DNA of 15,317 bases from Hyphomicrobiales bacterium (GTDB lineage: Bacteria; Pseudomonadota; Alphaproteobacteria; Rhizobiales; Aestuariivirgaceae). Both the position numbers and the translations under genes were made by a program. Position 1 is the stretch's first letter. Each line of letters begins with the position of its first letter. The notes under the pieces were generated by a model. That model was given only the letters and a program-made list of their open reading frames with translations. It did not search any database and was not told the DNA's origin. Shown here one piece after another: positions 13,702 through 15,317 of the stretch. The stretch spans positions 1-15,317 of the forward strand of contig JANYGE010000103.1 of assembly GCA_025362535.1 (NCBI GenBank). The letters run 5' to 3'.

Positions 13702-14837
13702 TGAACCATAAGCCAACAACAGAGATTGAATTGGCGCAGTTGGTTGCTGAAGCAAGCCAGCCCTTTGAAATTATCGGAACTGGCACAAAGCGCGGGCTTG
13801 GTCGACCTCTGCATGATTTAGAAATATTGGACCTCGCAAAATTTTCAGTGATCAATGCCTATGAACCCGAGGAATTGATTTTAGACGTGGGTGCGGGTGC
13901 CAAGCTTTCTGCTATTGAGAAATTGATTTCGGCTCAGGGGCAATATCTGGCTTTCGAACCACCGGATTATTCCAGACTTTTGGGATCAAAGCACAGTGGC
14001 ACCATGGGTGGCCTGCTCGCCTGCAATCTTTCTGGCCCGCGCCGGATTAAAATGGGAGCCGCACGTGATCATGTTTTGGGGTTAAATGCCGTCTCAGGGC
14101 GTGGTGAAATCTTTAAAGCGGGGGCGCGGGTTGTCAAAAACGTCACGGGCTATGATGTGCCGAAGCTGATGGCGGGGTCTTATGGAACGCTCACTGCGTT
14201 TACCTCCGTCATCTTCAAAGTGTTGCCAAGACCAGAAACCGAAGAAACACTGATGGTCGTGGGATTGGATGATCACGCCGCCGTTTCAGAAATGAGCCTG
14301 GCAATGCAGTCTTCTGCCGAAGTTTCAGGCGCTGCCCATATTCCAAATCTTGGAACCTTTCTTAGATTGGAAGGCATCGCCCCTTCGGTCACTTATCGGC
14401 GCGATACGCTGGTTCGCTTGCTCGGTGGAAAAATTGACATTCTTAAAAACAGAGATTCGCAAATACAGTGGAAAAATATCCGCGATGTGATGCCACTTGC
14501 CGATGGACCTGAGCGCATGGTGTGGAAAATCTCGGTGACACCTGCAATGGCACCCGCAGTCATTGCCAAATTGAAATCGCAGTTTGAATTCCGCTATTAT
14601 TTTGATTGGGCGGGGGGCTTGATTTGGTTGGATGTTGCAACAGAAGAATCCACCCGTATTCGGGCAGCGATTGGCTCCGGCCATGCAACATTGATGCGCG
14701 CACCAGATCAGATGCGCTCAACGCTTGATATATTTCAGCCGCAAGAAGCCGCACTTGCCGCACTTTCAGCGCGGGTGAAAACTTCATTTGATCCCCGCGC
14801 TCTCTTCAATCCCGGCCGCATGTATAAGGGTGTTTGA
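13701..14837 (+). CDS. glcE: Glycolate oxidase FAD-binding subunit GlcE
   Basis: This 378-residue protein is the smaller flavin-binding partner of GlcD in the GlcDEF complex. It has the abbreviated FAD domain typical of GlcE: IIGTGTKRGLGRPL near the N-terminus, EPPDYSRLLGSKHSGTMGGLLACNLSGPRR, and KNVTGYDVPKLMAGSYGTLTAFTSVIFKVLP, with FNPGRMYKG at the end echoing the GlcD tail. The ATG at 13701 overlaps the glcD stop (TGATG) and fits the family N-terminus, although the frame is open further upstream within glcD. The length is near normal (about 350 in E. coli). Its stop overlaps the glcF start in the same TGATG pattern, so the three subunits are translationally coupled. Confidence 0.94.
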   Translation: MNHKPTTEIELAQLVAEASQPFEIIGTGTKRGLGRPLHDLEILDLAKFSVINAYEPEELILDVGAGAKLSAIEKLISAQGQYLAFEPPDYSRLLGSKHSGTMGGLLACNLSGPRRIKMGAARDHVLGLNAVSGRGEIFKAGARVVKNVTGYDVPKLMAGSYGTLTAFTSVIFKVLPRPETEETLMVVGLDDHAAVSEMSLAMQSSAEVSGAAHIPNLGTFLRLEGIAPSVTYRRDTLVRLLGGKIDILKNRDSQIQWKNIRDVMPLADGPERMVWKISVTPAMAPAVIAKLKSQFEFRYYFDWAGGLIWLDVATEESTRIRAAIGSGHATLMRAPDQMRSTLDIFQPQEAALAALSARVKTSFDPRALFNPGRMYKGV

Positions 14838-15317
14838 TGCAAACTCATTTTACTCCAGCGCAATTGTCCAACCCTCACATCGCGGACTCTAACAGTGTCT
14901 TGCGCAAATGCGTTCATTGTGGCTTCTGCACAGCCACCTGCCCCACCTATGTGTTGTTGGGTGATGAGCTTGATAGTCCGCGTGGGCGAATTTATTTGAT
15001 CAAGGAGATGTTGGAGAAAGGTGAAGCTGCCACCGTCGAAACAGTAAAGCATGTGGATCGCTGCCTCTCCTGTCTCTCTTGCATGACCACTTGTCCGTCC
15101 GGTGTGAATTACATGCATCTTATAGACCATGCGCGGATTCATATCGAGCAAACTTATAAACGTCCGTATACGGAGCGTTTTTTGCGTAATATCCTGGCTT
15201 TTGCAATGCCACACCCCCCCTTATTTCGTTTGGCTTTAATTGTGGCTAGGCTTGCCTCACCCTTTAAACCTGTCTTTGCAGCTTTGGGTGCAAAGCGCAT
15301 TTCTGCATTGCTTGATA
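14837..15317 (+). CDS. glcF: Glycolate oxidase iron-sulfur subunit GlcF, 3' truncated by window end
   Basis: The first 160 residues of GlcF are present, and the gene runs off the window. GlcF carries electrons from the GlcDE flavins towards the quinone pool. Two complete [4Fe-4S] motifs are visible: C25-x2-C28-x2-C31-x3-C35-P and C76-x2-C79-x2-C82-x3-C86-P. Between them is the family stretch GDELDSPRGRIYLIKEMLE. After the second cluster comes a region rich in Arg and hydrophobic residues (about 115-155), consistent with the start of the CCG-domain part. The ATG overlaps the glcE stop (TGATG). The frame remains open to the last base, so nothing suggests a pseudogene. Confidence 0.93.
   Translation, partial: MQTHFTPAQLSNPHIADSNSVLRKCVHCGFCTATCPTYVLLGDELDSPRGRIYLIKEMLEKGEAATVETVKHVDRCLSCLSCMTTCPSGVNYMHLIDHARIHIEQTYKRPYTERFLRNILAFAMPHPPLFRLALIVARLASPFKPVFAALGAKRISALLD

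Noticed and set aside
14735..15214. 159-codon minus-strand open frame opposite glcF
   Set aside because: It lies over the two iron-sulfur motifs of glcF on the + strand, which are unambiguous; antisense frame has no supporting features.

Overview
The window looks like a chromosomal catabolic region of an alphaproteobacterium, most likely Hyphomicrobiales (Rhizobiales-like). The reasons are a PuuD-type membrane urate oxidase with a cytochrome c tail, next to uraD and guaD, together with two mosaic palindromic elements of the rhizobial RIME kind (CCCTCATCCGCCC...CACCTTCTCCC). Base composition is moderate and even. No integrase, transposase, tRNA or rRNA was seen. Genus-level placement cannot be made from this sequence alone.

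Region 1 (1-7210, + strand) handles purine uptake and degradation. A four-gene ABC importer of the BMP (PnrA/NupN-like) type comes first: a double-domain ATPase cut by the window edge, two BPD_transp_2-type permeases, and a secreted BMP-family binding protein. A palindromic element follows, then puuD (urate hydroxylase/oxidase), uraD (OHCU decarboxylase) and guaD (guanine deaminase), which are joined by ATGA overlaps. By context the importer probably brings in a purine base, nucleoside or related compound. No xanthine dehydrogenase, hydroxyisourate hydrolase (uraH) or allantoinase gene is present in the window.

Region 2 (7272-9845, - strand) is a tightly overlapped three-gene operon read iolC-like PfkB kinase -> iolB-like bicupin isomerase -> class II aldolase (IolJ-like). 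This is the lower half of myo-inositol catabolism, from 5-deoxyglucuronate to malonate semialdehyde plus DHAP. iolE, iolD, iolA and regulators are not in the window.

Region 3 (9918 to the window end, + strand) is divergent from region 2 across only 72 bp. It has two Gfo/Idh/MocA oxidoreductases followed by glcD, glcE and the start of glcF (three-subunit glycolate/2-hydroxyacid oxidase), with spacings of 15, 4, -1 and -1 bp. Regions 2 and 3 together suggest a polyol or sugar-acid catabolic unit in which the GlcDEF complex may serve a pathway-specific 2-hydroxyacid.

The most unusual observation is a palindromic mosaic element (5448-5571, with an 18-bp perfect outer inverted repeat and internal hairpins) sitting in frame inside uraD. 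It adds about 38 codons between the EHSPWVAE and RAHPDLA motifs while leaving the rest of the protein intact. A related element lies about 1.3 kb away between the binding-protein gene and puuD, in apparently opposite orientation. This resembles the coding-region insertions known for Rickettsia palindromic elements.
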